In this document: positions 1 to 5,769 of the stretch, piece by piece
Layout of the letters: each line of letters starts with the position of its first letter
Numbering within the stretch: the first letter of the stretch is position 1
From: Geopsychrobacter sp.
GTDB taxonomy: Bacteria; Desulfobacterota; Desulfuromonadia; Desulfuromonadales; Geopsychrobacteraceae
Assembly (NCBI GenBank): GCA_030620915.1
Contig: JAUXIR010000124.1
Coordinates: 1 to 5,769, forward strand
Length of the DNA stretch: 5,769 bases
Reading direction: 5' to 3'
Program-made: the position numbers and the translations under genes
The notes under the pieces: model-generated
What the model saw: only the letters and a program-made list of their open reading frames with translations
What the model was told of the DNA's origin: nothing
Database searches by the model: none

Positions 1-1920
1 CAGATCGGCCGTAAATTTGCCGTCCGGGGTCAGCTCGGCGTTGGCCTGAGCAATTACGAAATTGGCCTCTTCCATTGCCGAAAGATAAATCACTTCGCTG
101 GTGACCTTGCTTTTCGCGACCTTGCGGTAAGGCGTCTCGATAAATCCGTATTTATTGACCCGGGCATAGGTGGCCAACGAGTTAATCAGGCCAATATTCG
201 GCCCTTCCGGCGTCTCGATCGGGCAAATCCGGCCGTAGTGGGTCGGATGGACGTCGCGGACCTCAAAACCGGCCCGCTCACGGGTCAGGCCACCGGGTCC
301 AAGCGCAGACATACGACGTTTGTGAGTGACCTCAGAGAGCGGGTTGGTCTGGTCCATAAACTGGGACAACTGACTGGAACCGAAGAATTCCTTGACCACC
401 GCTGAAACCGGCTTGGAATTGATCAGATCGTGCGGCATCAGGGCATCGACATCCTGCAGACTCATCCGCTCCTTGATCGCACGCTCCATCCGCACCAGAC
501 CGACACGGTACTGATTTTCGAGCAATTCACCAACGGCGCGCACACGACGGTTGCCGAGATGATCGATATCGTCGATATGGCCGTGGCCGTCACGCAGACC
601 GATCAGGTAACGAACGACCTCAAGGATGTCTTCCTTGGTCAGGGTCGGCAGATCGACGGGCGAATCAAGGCTCAATTTATGATTGAGCTTAAGGCGACCG
701 ACCGGGGAGATATCGTAGCGATCAGGGCTGAAAAACAGACCGCCGAACAGGTTTGTTGCCGTTTTAACCGTCGGCGGATCACCGGGACGCAAACGACGGA
801 AGATCTCGATGATCCCCTCATCGCTGCTGTCGATCTTATCGACCAGCAGGGTATCGCGCAGATAGGGTCCGGCAACATTACGATCGATGAAGAGAATCTC
901 AAACTGATTAATCCCGCGCTGGCGCAGTTCTTCAAGTTTGGATTCATCCAGTTCGCCATTGGCCTCAAGCACAACTTCACCGGTCGCGGTATCCACAATA
1001 TCGGAAACCACAATCTTGCCTTCCAACTCCTCAACGGTCAGAGCGATCGACTCAATTCCGGCCTCTTCCATCTTGCGGATGGCAGCCTTGGTGAACTTAC
1101 GGTTGGCCTTGACCACCACCTCGCCGGAGGGCGACAGGACATCGGCATTGGCACGTTGTCCGGGCAGCAGGGCAAGATTGACCTTCTTGCTGTAGCCGGT
1201 CCCGTCAAAGGAGATCTCTTCAAGCTGGTAGTAGTACTTGAGCAGCTCTTCGGTGCTGTAGCCAAGGGCCTTGAGCAGCACAGTGGCAGGCAGTTTGCGG
1301 CGACGGTCGATACGAACATAGAGGATATCCTTATGATCGAAATCGAAATCGAGCCAGGAACCGCGATAAGGGATCACTCGGGCACTGAAAAGAATCTTGC
1401 CGCTCGAATGGGTCTTGCCGCGATCGTGAGAAAAGAAAACCCCTGGCGAACGGTGCAACTGGCTGACGATGACCCGTTCAGTGCCGTTGATAATAAAGGT
1501 GCCGTTCTCGGTCATCAGCGGAATTTCGCCGAAATAGACCTCCTGCTCCTTGATGTCACGAATCGATTGGGTCCCCGATTCCTTGTCGACATCCCAGGTA
1601 ACCAGACGTACCTTGACCTTAATCGGCGCGGCAAAGGTCATGCCGCGCTGATGACATTCCTCTACGTCGTACTTCGGCGTACCCAGCCCGTAGGAGACAT
1701 ACTCCATCGAACAGGTGTCGCTAAAATCACGAATCGGGAAGACAGAACGAAAAACAGACTCCAAACCGATCGGACGACGGGCCGAAGACGGCAGATCCGC
1801 CTGCAGAAACCGTTTATACGAGGTTTTCTGAATATCAATAAGATTCGGAATATCGATGATATTCTCGGATTTTGCGAAGTGCTTCCGGAGGAGCGGGTTA
1901 TTCGCAAACGAATAGGCCAT
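1..1920 (-). CDS. rpoB: RNA polymerase beta subunit RpoB, N-terminal 640 residues (partial, 3' end outside window)
   Basis: Beta is the large catalytic subunit of RNA polymerase, pairing with beta' to form the active-site cleft. The frame reads without a stop from ATG (1918-1920) to the window edge, about half of the usual length of roughly 1,350-1,400 residues. It starts [15 protein letters not shown]. It carries the beta lobe/protrusion signature [19 protein letters not shown], then the rifampicin-binding fork region near residues 515-545 ([48 protein letters not shown]), followed by [17 protein letters not shown]. Start choice is supported by AAGGAG (1926-1931) five bases upstream. Residues matching E. 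coli Q513, D516, H526, R529 and S531 are all wild type (here Q520, D523, H533, R536, S538), so target-based rifampicin resistance is not predicted. It follows rplL after a 248-base spacer rich in hairpins. rpoC would be expected next, beyond position 1. Identity is certain. Confidence 0.99.
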   Translation of the reverse strand, partial: MAYSFANNPLLRKHFAKSENIIDIPNLIDIQKTSYKRFLQADLPSSARRPIGLESVFRSVFPIRDFSDTCSMEYVSYGLGTPKYDVEECHQRGMTFAAPIKVKVRLVTWDVDKESGTQSIRDIKEQEVYFGEIPLMTENGTFIINGTERVIVSQLHRSPGVFFSHDRGKTHSSGKILFSARVIPYRGSWLDFDFDHKDILYVRIDRRRKLPATVLLKALGYSTEELLKYYYQLEEISFDGTGYSKKVNLALLPGQRANADVLSPSGEVVVKANRKFTKAAIRKMEEAGIESIALTVEELEGKIVVSDIVDTATGEVVLEANGELDESKLEELRQRGINQFEILFIDRNVAGPYLRDTLLVDKIDSSDEGIIEIFRRLRPGDPPTVKTATNLFGGLFFSPDRYDISPVGRLKLNHKLSLDSPVDLPTLTKEDILEVVRYLIGLRDGHGHIDDIDHLGNRRVRAVGELLENQYRVGLVRMERAIKERMSLQDVDALMPHDLINSKPVSAVVKEFFGSSQLSQFMDQTNPLSEVTHKRRMSALGPGGLTRERAGFEVRDVHPTHYGRICPIETPEGPNIGLINSLATYARVNKYGFIETPYRKVAKSKVTSEVIYLSAMEEANFVIAQANAELTPDGKFTADL

Positions 1921-2079
1921 GATTTCTCCTTTAGAGCAGGATCAATGGGCAACGTCTTACCCCAGCCAACCATTGAGGTGTGTATTCTCATTGCGTTTCA
2001 GCCATCAGAACAGGCAATTCACCACAATGCAGACGCAGACTTTTATTATATGCCAACGTCAGGACCAACAGATAGGTCC

Positions 2080-2101
2080 GCCCCGGCGAAACCGCCGGGG
2101 C
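2080..2101 (-). other. GC-rich 9-bp hairpin in rplL-rpoB spacer
   Basis: Arms GCCCCGGCG and CGCCGGGGC enclose a 4-nt loop (GTTT on the transcript strand). Directly after it, a second short hairpin (GGACC, 8-nt loop, GGTCC, 2062-2079) can form. Neither is followed by a U tract. They probably act with the larger upstream hairpin as a read-through control or processing element, but no direct function can be assigned. Confidence 0.5.
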
Positions 2102-2113
2102 TGATAACGACAA

Positions 2114-2145
2114 TAGCCAAGGCCGCACAGAGACGGCCTTGGCTA
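2114..2145 (-). terminator. Likely rplL-rpoB attenuator or RNA processing hairpin
   Basis: Arms TAGCCAAGGCCG and CGGCCTTGGCTA pair perfectly over 12 bp with an 8-nt loop, starting 23 nt after the rplL stop codon. On the transcript the stem is followed by TTGTCGTTATC, not a run of U. That argues against a strong intrinsic terminator and fits partial termination, pausing or double-strand cleavage that lets a share of transcripts continue into rpoB. The structure is seen in the sequence; the function is inferred from the E. coli arrangement. Confidence 0.6.
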
Positions 2146-2168
2146 CCGATGAAGTTTAGGCAAAAGCC

Positions 2169-2543
2169 CTACTTGAGCTCAGCGCCAGCGCCGGCTTCTT
2201 CCAGCTGCTTCTTGATATCTTCGGCCTCATCCTTGGATACGGCCTCCTTACCGGTGTTCGGAGTGCCGTCGACCAGGTCTTTAGCTTCCTTGAGGCCCAG
2301 GCCGGTGATAGCGCGAACAGCCTTGATGACGTTGATCTTCTTCTCACCGATGCTGGTCAGGACAACATCAAATTCAGTCTGCTCTTCAGCGGCGGCACCT
2401 GCATCACCAGCGGCAGCAACGGCAACCGGAGCGGCAGCAGAAACACCGAATTTCTCCTCGAGTTCCTTGACGAATTCAGACATTTCGAGGACGGTCATGT
2501 TTCCTAGAAATTCAACAACTTGTTCCTTAGTTACTTCAGCCAT
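2169..2543 (-). CDS. rplL: 50S ribosomal protein L7/L12
   Basis: L7/L12 forms the flexible dimers of the ribosomal stalk that recruit and activate the translational GTPases EF-Tu, EF-G and IF2. The 124-residue product has the full family layout: an N-terminal dimerisation/L10-binding domain (about 1-33, [20 protein letters not shown]), an Ala-rich hinge (about 35-54) and a C-terminal factor-binding domain (about 55-124, [26 protein letters not shown]). I chose ATG at 2541-2543, which has GGAGG (2549-2553) five bases upstream. The frame is open to a GTG at 2553-2555, but that codon overlaps the Shine-Dalgarno and would add a non-family MEER extension. It lies 61 nt downstream of rplJ, its stalk partner. 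The two are probably co-regulated through the leader before rplJ. TAG stop. Confidence 0.98.
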   Translation of the reverse strand: MAEVTKEQVVEFLGNMTVLEMSEFVKELEEKFGVSAAAPVAVAAAGDAGAAAEEQTEFDVVLTSIGEKKINVIKAVRAITGLGLKEAKDLVDGTPNTGKEAVSKDEAEDIKKQLEEAGAGAELK

Positions 2544-2548
2544 TCTTT

Positions 2549-2553
2549 CCTCC
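2549..2553 (-). promoter_or_regulatory. rplL Shine-Dalgarno (decides the start)
   Basis: GGAGG sits five bases before ATG 2541-2543. It overlaps the upstream in-frame GTG (2553-2555), which therefore cannot be the start that uses this site. This fixes L7/L12 at 124 residues. Confidence 0.85.
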
Positions 2554-2604
2554 ACTTTATAGATAGATTCGTTTGTTTTGTTTCACTTAAAACAGGGATC
2601 AGAC

Positions 2605-3123
2605 TCAGGCGGCCTTGCTTTGGGCAATAGCGCCAAGCACCTGAACCAGTGAGCGCGGGATGGCCGCCATGGTGCCAACAAAGTTGGACGCCGGTGCATT
2701 CATCGAGCTCAAAGCCTTCGCCAGCAGTTCTTCGCGACTCGGCAGTTTCGACAATGCCGTAATCTCGGCGACGCTGAGTAGCTTGCCATCGAGGACTCCA
2801 GCCTTCAGTTCGAAAGCCTCAATCTCTTCGGCATACTTGGTCAAAATCTTGGCAGGCGCTACGACGTCATCACCCGCAAGGGCGATAGCGGTCGGGCCGG
2901 TACAAAATTTTTCAAGCTCTGCAGCAGCTGTCCCTTTCGAGGCCAGACGCAACAAGCTGTTTTTAACCACACGATAATCAACGCCTGCAGCGACAAGTTC
3001 ACGGCGTAGACGGGTTACCTGATCGACGTTGATTCCACGATAATCAGCAATAAAGGCCGCCTTGGTCCCACTGAGTTTTTCAGCGAGTTCCTGAACAATC
3101 TGCTCTTTTTCTGTTCTGTTCAT
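2605..3123 (-). CDS. rplJ: 50S ribosomal protein L10
   Basis: L10 anchors the L7/L12 dimers to 23S rRNA at the base of the stalk. In many bacteria the L10-L7/L12 complex also binds its own mRNA leader and represses the operon. The 172-residue product is of usual length. The N-terminal rRNA-binding domain (about 1-130) shows AAFIADYRGINVDQVTRLRREL, RVVKNSLLRLA (51-61) and GPTAIALA (76-83). The C-terminal helix (about 135-172), on which L7/L12 dimers dock, follows. The start ATG (3121-3123) has a strong AAGGAGG (3130-3136) six bases upstream; an overlapping ATG at 3125-3127 is out of frame. TGA stop. A 191-nt leader separates it from rplA and carries the L10-binding motif. Confidence 0.98.
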   Translation of the reverse strand: MNRTEKEQIVQELAEKLSGTKAAFIADYRGINVDQVTRLRRELVAAGVDYRVVKNSLLRLASKGTAAAELEKFCTGPTAIALAGDDVVAPAKILTKYAEEIEAFELKAGVLDGKLLSVAEITALSKLPSREELLAKALSSMNAPASNFVGTMAAIPRSLVQVLGAIAQSKAA

Positions 3124-3149
3124 GCATCTCCTCCTTTCTTAAGTAGTGT

Positions 3150-3166
3150 CGGGATAAAAAATCCCG
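3150..3166 (-). other. Alternative hairpin before rplJ Shine-Dalgarno
   Basis: CGGGAT and ATCCCG pair over 6 bp around a loop of five U. The 5' arm reuses the GGGA that forms the base of the possible terminator stem, so the two structures exclude each other. The hairpin ends about 13 nt before the AAGGAGG of rplJ. Confidence 0.45.
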
Positions 3167-3185
3167 CCCAAGTCAAGGCAGGGGA
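3156..3185 (-). terminator. Possible intrinsic terminator/attenuator in the L10 leader
   Basis: On the transcript, TCCC (3182-3185) pairs with GGGA (3162-3165) and GCC (3177-3179) with GGC (3166-3168). A T-G pair can extend this, with a 2-nt bulge (CT, 3180-3181) and a 6-nt loop. Six U residues (3156-3161) follow at once. This has the form of a weak intrinsic terminator inside a leader known for feedback control. The bulged stem makes the call tentative. Confidence 0.45.
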
Positions 3186-3314
3186 GACGATGAATAAACC
3201 GTCACAGAACCCTTGGGGCCTCGGCAGGTGGTTGCCCATTAAACGCCGGTATGGCGAGCCTGCTGTCTTTGGACTTGGTCTGTAATTACATACCGCCATT
3301 GCTGACGATCTGCT

Positions 3315-4016
3315 TTAACGTAAAGCAACCTGAACATCGGCAACATCAACCAGGATGCCCGGACCCATGGTTGAAGAGATCGAGATCTTCTGCAAGTAGA
3401 TCCCTTTGGCCGATGAAGGCTTGGCCTTAATCAGCACGTCGAGCAGCGAAAGCAGATTTTCACGCAACTTGGCGGCGTCAAACGATGCCTTACCGACCGC
3501 AGCGTGAATGATTCCGGCTTTTTCGACACGATACTCGATCTTGCCGGACTTTGCCTCAGTGACAGCACGCTCGATATCGGGCGTTACCGTTCCAACCTTG
3601 GGGTTCGGCATCAGACCACGAGGTCCGAGCAGACGACCGATCTTACCAACCACACCCATCATATCGGGAGCAGCAATGGCAGTATCAAAGTCGAACCAAC
3701 CACCCAGAATTTTTTCAGCGAGGTCATCACCACCGACAAAATCTGCACCGGCAGCTTCGGCCTCTTGAATCTTCTCACCCTTGGCGAAAACCAACACACG
3801 CACCGACTTGCCCAAACCATTCGGCAGCACAACCGCGCCACGAATCATCTGGTCAGCCTTACGCGGGTCAACACCGAGACGGATGCTCACCTCTACGGAC
3901 TCATCAAACTTGGCGAAGGCACCCTCTTTGAGCAGGGCAATGGCTTCGTCCAGCGGATAAGCGCGCGAGCGATCAACCTTCTCCTTGGCGTTACGAATCT
4001 GTTTACCTGTTGCCAT
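3315..4016 (-). CDS. rplA: 50S ribosomal protein L1
   Basis: L1 forms the mobile stalk next to the E site and helps release deacylated tRNA. In E. coli it also represses translation of the rplK-rplA mRNA. The 233-residue product has the usual length. Family segments are the N-terminal [32 protein letters not shown] (48-67), [14 protein letters not shown] (131-144) in domain II, and SSTMGPGI (214-221) in domain I near the C-terminus. ATG at 4014-4016 is preceded by GGAG seven bases upstream. rplK ends 26 nt earlier. A 5-bp hairpin (TCGCC/GGCGA, 4033-4050) contains the rplK stop codon and might couple the two genes, but it is small. I could not recognise an L1-binding mimic in the mRNA. TAA stop, followed by the L10 leader. 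Confidence 0.98.
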   Translation of the reverse strand: MATGKQIRNAKEKVDRSRAYPLDEAIALLKEGAFAKFDESVEVSIRLGVDPRKADQMIRGAVVLPNGLGKSVRVLVFAKGEKIQEAEAAGADFVGGDDLAEKILGGWFDFDTAIAAPDMMGVVGKIGRLLGPRGLMPNPKVGTVTPDIERAVTEAKSGKIEYRVEKAGIIHAAVGKASFDAAKLRENLLSLLDVLIKAKPSSAKGIYLQKISISSTMGPGILVDVADVQVALR

Positions 4017-4042
4017 GATATATCTCCACTATTCGCCTTAAA

Positions 4043-4465
4043 TCAGGCGATTTCAATTCCCATGCTACGTGCAGTCCCTTCAATGATCCGCACTGCCGCT
4101 TCATCAGAGAAAGCGTTAAGGTCTGCCATCTTCAGTTGCGCACTCTCAAGAACCTGCGCGGCTGTGACCTTACCAACCTTCTCCTTGTTCGGCACACCGG
4201 AACCCTTTTTCAGCTTGGCGGCACGCAAAAGGAGCACGGCTGCCGGCGGAGTCTTGGTGATGAAGGTGAAGGAACGGTCGGCGTAGACGGTGATAATCAC
4301 CGGAACAACCAGACCGGCCTGGTCCTGGGTCTTGGCGTTATACGCCTTGCAGAACTCCATGATATTGACCCCGTGCTGACCGAGCGCGGGACCAACCGGA
4401 GGCGAAGGGTTCGCCTGCCCGGCAGTGATCTGCAATTTGATCTGTCCAATAACTTTTTTGGCCAT
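4043..4465 (-). CDS. rplK: 50S ribosomal protein L11
   Basis: L11 binds 23S rRNA at the GTPase-associated centre, contacts the elongation factors and is needed for RelA activation by uncharged tRNA. It is also part of the thiostrepton site. The 140-residue product matches the family length. The N-terminal domain (about 1-72) includes the proline-rich segment around P20, P22, P23 and P26 ([20 protein letters not shown]), where thiostrepton-class drugs contact the protein. A KTPPAA linker leads to the rRNA-binding C-terminal domain (76-140, ending RSMGIEIA). ATG at 4463-4465 has TAAGGAG six bases upstream. It lies 36 nt after nusG and 26 nt before rplA. A 4-bp GCCG/CGGC hairpin directly after the nusG stop is too small to call a terminator. 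TGA stop. Confidence 0.98.
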   Translation of the reverse strand: MAKKVIGQIKLQITAGQANPSPPVGPALGQHGVNIMEFCKAYNAKTQDQAGLVVPVIITVYADRSFTFITKTPPAAVLLLRAAKLKKGSGVPNKEKVGKVTAAQVLESAQLKMADLNAFSDEAAVRIIEGTARSMGIEIA

Positions 4466-4501
4466 TACTGACTCCTTAACAACTTACCGGCCGCACGCGG
4501 C

Positions 4502-5035
4502 TCAGCTGGTCTTTTCTACCTGTATGAATTCAAGTTCAACCGGGGTCCCCCGACCGAAAATACTAACCATAACCTTGAGAGTGCCGCGCTCGGGACGGAC
4601 ATCCTCAACCACACCTGTGAAGTTGAGAAATGGTCCATCAACAACCCGCACCGTTTCACCCACATCGAACAAGACCTTCGGCTTGGGCTTCTCTACACCC
4701 TCTTCCATCCGGTCGGTGATCTTCTTGACCTCCAGATCAGTGATAGCCGGAGGATTTTGGCCGCCGCCGACAAAACCGGTCACCTTAGAGGTCCCAGTTA
4801 CGACATGCCAGGTCTCATCGTTCAGATCCATCCTCACCAGGATATATCCCGGGAAGAATTTGCGCATTGAGGTCTTACGCTCCCCCTTGCGCATCTCGAC
4901 CACCGTCTCAGCAGGGATCAAGATTTCTTCGAAGCAATCCTCAACATCCATCGAACGGATCCGTTCATCGAGGCTGAGTTTTACCTTATTTTCATACCCG
5001 GAGTAGGTATGCACGCCGTACCATCTCATGGACAT
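4502..5035 (-). CDS. nusG: Transcription termination/antitermination factor NusG
   Basis: NusG binds the RNA polymerase clamp through its NGN domain, increasing processivity. Its KOW domain contacts Rho or ribosomal protein S10, linking transcription to termination or translation. The 177-residue product is close to E. coli NusG (181) and has no inserted domain. NGN spans about 1-112, with RWYGVHTYSGYE (4-15), KFFPGYILVRMDL (59-71) and WHVVTGTSKVTGFVGG (76-91). KOW spans about 124-177, with GETVRVVDGPFLNFTGVVEDV and SIFGRGTPVELEF. Two in-frame ATGs are possible, 5033-5035 and 5027-5029. I prefer the first because AAGGA is about six bases upstream; the choice changes only two residues. It follows secE by 19 nt, the classic secE-nusG pair. 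TGA stop. Confidence 0.98.
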   Translation of the reverse strand: MSMRWYGVHTYSGYENKVKLSLDERIRSMDVEDCFEEILIPAETVVEMRKGERKTSMRKFFPGYILVRMDLNDETWHVVTGTSKVTGFVGGGQNPPAITDLEVKKITDRMEEGVEKPKPKVLFDVGETVRVVDGPFLNFTGVVEDVRPERGTLKVMVSIFGRGTPVELEFIQVEKTS

Positions 5036-5054
5036 AGTGTTTCCTTCCCCCTAG

Positions 5055-5240
5055 TCATCCAAGAATCATGCGAACCAGTCTCGACAGGATCAAATCTACC
5101 CCGCCGAGAAAGACTGCCGAGACCAGGACCAGAGCAATAACAACCAGAGAAGAAGCGTAGGTATCCTTGCGCGTCGGCCAGGTTACTTTTTTCAACTCCG
5201 CCTTTACATTGGCGAGAAACACGTTTGTTTTTGCAATCAT
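5055..5240 (-). CDS. secE: Preprotein translocase subunit SecE
   Basis: SecE is the small essential clamp subunit of the SecYEG protein-conducting channel in the inner membrane. The 61-residue product is the short single-TM form found in most bacteria, not the three-TM E. coli form. An amphipathic cytoplasmic helix with the family motif ELKKVTWPTRKD (15-26, W21-P22) is followed by one hydrophobic TM segment (about 30-52) and a short basic tail. I start at ATG 5238-5240. The frame stays open upstream to an ATG at 5309, but those codons lie inside the tRNA-Trp gene and encode nothing SecE-like. The Shine-Dalgarno is poor: AGGGG ends about 11 bases upstream. It sits between tRNA-Trp and nusG. 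TGA stop. Confidence 0.95.
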   Translation of the reverse strand: MIAKTNVFLANVKAELKKVTWPTRKDTYASSLVVIALVLVSAVFLGGVDLILSRLVRMILG

Positions 5241-5276
5241 CGGTCTGTCGGCCCCTATACAAGCAATCAGTGAAAG

Positions 5277-5353
5277 TGGCAGGCCAGGAGGGACTCGAAC
5301 CCCCAACACCCGGATTTGGAGTCCGGTGCTCTAGCCGTTAGAGCTACTGGCCT
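5277..5353 (-). tRNA. trnW: tRNA-Trp (anticodon CCA)
   Basis: All arms fold. The acceptor is AGGCCAG/CTGGCCT, the D stem GCTC/GAGC, the anticodon stem CCGGA/TCCGG with loop CTCCAAA, and the T arm GGGGG/CCCTC with TTCGAGT and one G-T pair. The anticodon is CCA (5317-5319), reading UGG. The discriminator is G, a recognition element for bacterial TrpRS. The 3' CCA is encoded (5277-5279), giving 77 nt. It lies between rpmG and secE on the same strand, with 43 nt before and 36 nt after, so it is probably excised from a longer transcript that also carries mRNA. This position beside rpmG-secE-nusG is common in many bacteria. Confidence 0.99.
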
Positions 5354-5373
5354 ACAAACTCATCTCATAAAAC

Positions 5374-5390
5374 ACCCCGCAAAACGGGAT
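5374..5390 (-). other. Small hairpin between rpmG and tRNA-Trp
   Basis: On the transcript ATCCCG pairs with CGGGGT (6 bp including one T-G pair) around TTTTG, followed by GTTTTATG. It begins 6 nt after the rpmG stop codon. The weak U run makes it a possible leaky terminator or 3' end stabiliser for the rpmG mRNA after tRNA processing. Function is uncertain. Confidence 0.45.
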
Positions 5391-5396
5391 GACAGA

Positions 5397-5546
5397 TTAC
5401 TTGGTCTCGCGATGCGGAGTATGCTTCCGACAGAAACGACAGTACTTATTAAACTCAAGTTTGTCTGGGGTGTTTCGCTTGTTCTTGGTCGTCGTATAAT
5501 TACGTTGCTTGCACTCGGTGCAAGCCAATGTGACGATATCACGCAT
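5397..5546 (-). CDS. rpmG: 50S ribosomal protein L33, zinc-binding form
   Basis: L33 is a small 50S protein near the E site. The 49-residue product ([20 protein letters not shown] at the start, ending HTPHRETK) has the typical length and the core motif [19 protein letters not shown]. Both CxxC pairs are present (C9, C12, C36, C39), so this is the C+ paralogue expected to bind zinc. Some bacteria also keep a cysteine-free copy that replaces it when zinc is scarce; none is visible here. ATG at 5544-5546 has AAGGA seven bases upstream. A perfect 28-nt palindrome lies 5 nt before that Shine-Dalgarno, separating rpmG from tuf. TAA stop. Confidence 0.97.
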   Translation of the reverse strand: MRDIVTLACTECKQRNYTTTKNKRNTPDKLEFNKYCRFCRKHTPHRETK

Positions 5547-5563
5547 GTCGTTGTCCTTAATAT

Positions 5564-5591
5564 CTTCGTCCCGGAATATTCCGGGACGAAG
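5564..5591 (-). other. Perfect 28-nt palindrome between tuf and rpmG
   Basis: CTTCGTCCCGGAAT and its exact reverse complement ATTCCGGGACGAAG abut, giving a 12-bp stem with an AUAU loop in RNA. It begins 20 nt after the tuf stop codon and ends 5 nt before the rpmG Shine-Dalgarno. No U run follows on either strand, so it is not a typical intrinsic terminator. It could protect the tuf mRNA 3' end, be cleaved as a double-stranded site or pause polymerase. Confidence 0.6.
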
Positions 5592-5611
5592 GATTAAACG
5601 TCAGGTACTGC

Positions 5612-5769
5612 CTACTCGATAACTTCGCTGACAACACCGGCGCCGACAGTACGGCCACCTTCGCGGATAGCGAAGCGAAGCTCTTTGTCCATGGCGATCG
5701 GAGTGATCAGATCTACGGTCATGGCGATATTGTCGCCAGGCATAACCATCTCGATACCCTCGGGAAGGG
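5612..5769 (-). CDS. tuf: Elongation factor Tu, C-terminal 51 residues (partial)
   Basis: EF-Tu is the GTPase that brings aminoacyl-tRNA to the ribosomal A site. Only the end of domain 3 is present: [20 protein letters not shown], then [20 protein letters not shown], then [11 protein letters not shown] and a TAG stop. These match the strongly conserved EF-Tu C-terminus, where [16 protein letters not shown] is diagnostic. The start and the GTPase domain lie beyond the right edge of the window. Many proteobacteria carry a second tuf copy next to fusA in the str operon, so this copy may be one of two. Confidence 0.98.
   Translation of the reverse strand, partial: LPEGIEMVMPGDNIAMTVDLITPIAMDKELRFAIREGGRTVGAGVVSEVIE

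Larger units (their letters stand above)
1921..2168 (-). other. rplL-rpoB spacer with three tandem hairpins
   Basis: No gene is supported in these 248 bases. In transcript order the spacer holds a 12-bp hairpin (2114-2145), a 9-bp hairpin (2080-2101), a 5-bp hairpin (2062-2079), a TATAAT hexamer (2045-2050) and the rpoB Shine-Dalgarno. In E. coli the equivalent spacer contains a partial terminator and an RNase III processing site that reduce rpoB output relative to the ribosomal protein genes. A similar role here is inferred from position and structure. Confidence 0.7.
3124..3314 (-). promoter_or_regulatory. L10 leader: ribosomal protein autoregulatory RNA upstream of rplJ
   Basis: On the transcript this spacer contains the hallmark of L10 leaders: AGACAGCAGG (3259-3268) paired through GCAGG/CCTGC with CCTGCCGAGG (3219-3228). 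The asymmetric AGACA and GAGG flanks form the bent element recognised by L10-L7/L12, and the stem is closed by a structured 30-nt apical region. Upstream is TGTAATTACA (3281-3290). Downstream lie a possible terminator (3156-3185), an alternative hairpin (3150-3166) and the rplJ Shine-Dalgarno. The known role of this family is feedback repression of rplJL by its own products. I could not identify a convincing promoter in the spacer: the TATGTAAT near 3285-3292 has no well-spaced -35 box. Confidence 0.85.

Noticed and set aside
2041..2060. Possible sigma-54 promoter (TTGGCA) upstream of rpoB
   Set aside because: There is no TTGC-type -12 element at the required spacing, and housekeeping operons are not expected to use sigma-54.
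430..2562. A 710-codon open frame on the plus strand
   Set aside because: It runs antisense through the 5' part of rpoB, the rplL-rpoB spacer and all of rplL. Those minus-strand genes are certain. The plus-strand product shows no recognisable domain, and its length follows from codon bias in the genes beneath it.
3504..4286. A 260-codon open frame on the plus strand
   Set aside because: It is antisense to most of rplA and part of rplK, and its product resembles no family I know.
4481..4504. GCCG/CGGC hairpin after nusG as a terminator
   Set aside because: The stem is only 4 bp with no U run, and rplK follows within 36 nt with a good Shine-Dalgarno, so read-through is expected.
5241..5309. 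N-terminal extension of SecE to the ATG at 5309
   Set aside because: The added codons lie partly in the tRNA-Trp gene and do not resemble SecE; the family N-terminus begins at the ATG at 5238-5240.
5316..5597. A 93-codon open frame on the plus strand across tRNA-Trp and rpmG
   Set aside because: It is antisense to a certain tRNA and to L33, includes the palindrome, and has no family similarity.

Overview
This window is a piece of the conserved bacterial transcription/translation operon, read entirely on the minus strand. In transcript order (high to low coordinates) it holds the 3' end of tuf (EF-Tu), rpmG (L33), tRNA-Trp(CCA), secE, nusG, rplK (L11), rplA (L1), rplJ (L10), rplL (L7/L12) and the first 640 codons of rpoB (RNA polymerase beta). 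All genes are collinear and intact apart from the two cut by the window edges. The order, the 177-aa NusG with an RWYGVHTYSGYE-type start, the single-TM SecE and the protein sequences suggest a proteobacterium of the former Deltaproteobacteria, probably the Desulfuromonadales (Geobacter/Pelobacter/Desulfuromonas side). That placement is inferred from memory of the families and is only moderately certain.

Layout: 5612-5769 tuf C-terminus; 5564-5591 a perfect 28-nt palindrome just before the rpmG Shine-Dalgarno; 5397-5546 rpmG; 5374-5390 a small hairpin; 5277-5353 tRNA-Trp with encoded CCA; 5055-5240 secE; 4502-5035 nusG; 4043-4465 rplK; 3315-4016 rplA; 3124-3314 a 191-nt leader with the L10-binding motif; 2605-3123 rplJ; 2169-2543 rplL; 1921-2168 a 248-nt spacer with three hairpins in tandem; 1-1920 the 5' part of rpoB.

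The products act together in gene expression. EF-Tu delivers aminoacyl-tRNA to the factor-binding site served by the L10-L7/L12 stalk and L11. L1 forms the mobile stalk at the E site, and L33 is a small zinc-binding 50S protein. NusG links RNA polymerase to Rho or the ribosome, SecE is part of the SecYEG channel, and RpoB is the catalytic beta subunit. Regulation visible in sequence lies in the two larger spacers. The L10 leader probably mediates feedback by the L10-L7/L12 complex and here has a possible terminator with competing pairings. The hairpins between rplL and rpoB probably lower or process read-through into rpoB.

I see no mobile element, CRISPR array, foreign gene or new system. The long plus-strand open frames (up to 710 codons at 430-2562) are antisense shadows of rpoB, rplL, rplA and rplK. 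The points worth a second look are regulatory RNA structures in the spacers.
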